This document shows positions 33,081 to 33,214 of a stretch of DNA of 33,214 nucleotides, piece after piece (within the stretch, counting starts at the first letter, position 1; the number at the start of each line of letters is the position of its first letter). The position numbers and the translations under genes are program-made. This DNA is from Hypsibius dujardini. Lineage: Eukaryota; Tardigrada; Eutardigrada; Parachela; Hypsibiidae. The stretch covers positions 1 to 33,214 of the forward strand of contig LRSR01009885.1 in assembly GCA_001579985.1 (NCBI GenBank). The letters are read 5' to 3'. The notes under the pieces are model-generated. The model was not told the DNA's origin, did no database searches, and saw only the letters and a list, made by a program, of their open reading frames with translations.

Positions 33081-33214
33081 ACCATCATACAGTAAGCGAC
33101 AGGAAAAAGTTGAATGGGGGGTCCGAAAGATGGGCAAAAGGGGTGGGGCAAGGGGTTAGATAATCACAATCAGTAAATCAACTAAAAGCGCCCCCTGAGG
33201 GCTTGTTGGTTGAT

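Overview
The window is nuclear DNA from an animal, most likely an invertebrate. Evidence is the intron-rich genes with GT-AG boundaries, AATAAA signals, and clear homologues of animal proteins (ADAM17, RAB14, TFIIA alpha/beta, PRODH, CHCHD2/10, UQCC1, TBC1D22, FIRRM). I cannot name the species. Introns are mostly 60-600 bases and many carry long (TCTG)n or AATC-type simple repeats. There are no operons, no CRISPR arrays and no intact transposons.

Layout, left to right: 1-3010 is repeat-rich non-coding DNA with a 19-bp minisatellite. 3011-5029 (minus) is a secreted leucine-rich-repeat protein with a GPI-anchor-like tail. 6491-10695 (minus) is a nine-exon FIRRM-like recombination regulator. 10651-11096 (plus) is a small unknown gene head-to-head with it. 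11448-13324 (plus) is a TBC1D22 Rab-GAP. 14084-14356 (plus) is a small basic protein that may be mitochondrial. 15343-19351 (minus) is a 13-exon mitochondrial proline dehydrogenase, its 3' end duplicated around a single N. 20362-21150 (plus) is the TFIIA large subunit. 21959-23263 (minus) is RAB14. 24880-25863 (plus) is CHCHD2/10. 26145-28285 (minus) is UQCC1. 28687 to about 33080 (plus) is ADAM17.

Exon models were built by hand by matching GT-AG sites, reading phase and family similarity. In every multi-exon model the phases add up to a whole number of codons. The genes are ordinary housekeeping genes and are not functionally linked as one system. Two mild themes are nuclear-encoded mitochondrial proteins (PRODH, CHCHD2/10, UQCC1, perhaps the 14084 gene) and Rab trafficking (RAB14, TBC1D22).

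I did not find a convincing new biological system. The most useful observations are a canonical EF-hand loop inside PRODH, a Taspase1-like site in a very short TFIIA, the strand bias of intronic (TCTG)n repeats, the 166-bp duplication around an N (probably an assembly artefact), the antisense-overlapping first exons at 10.65 kb, and the unusual FIRRM C-terminal tail.
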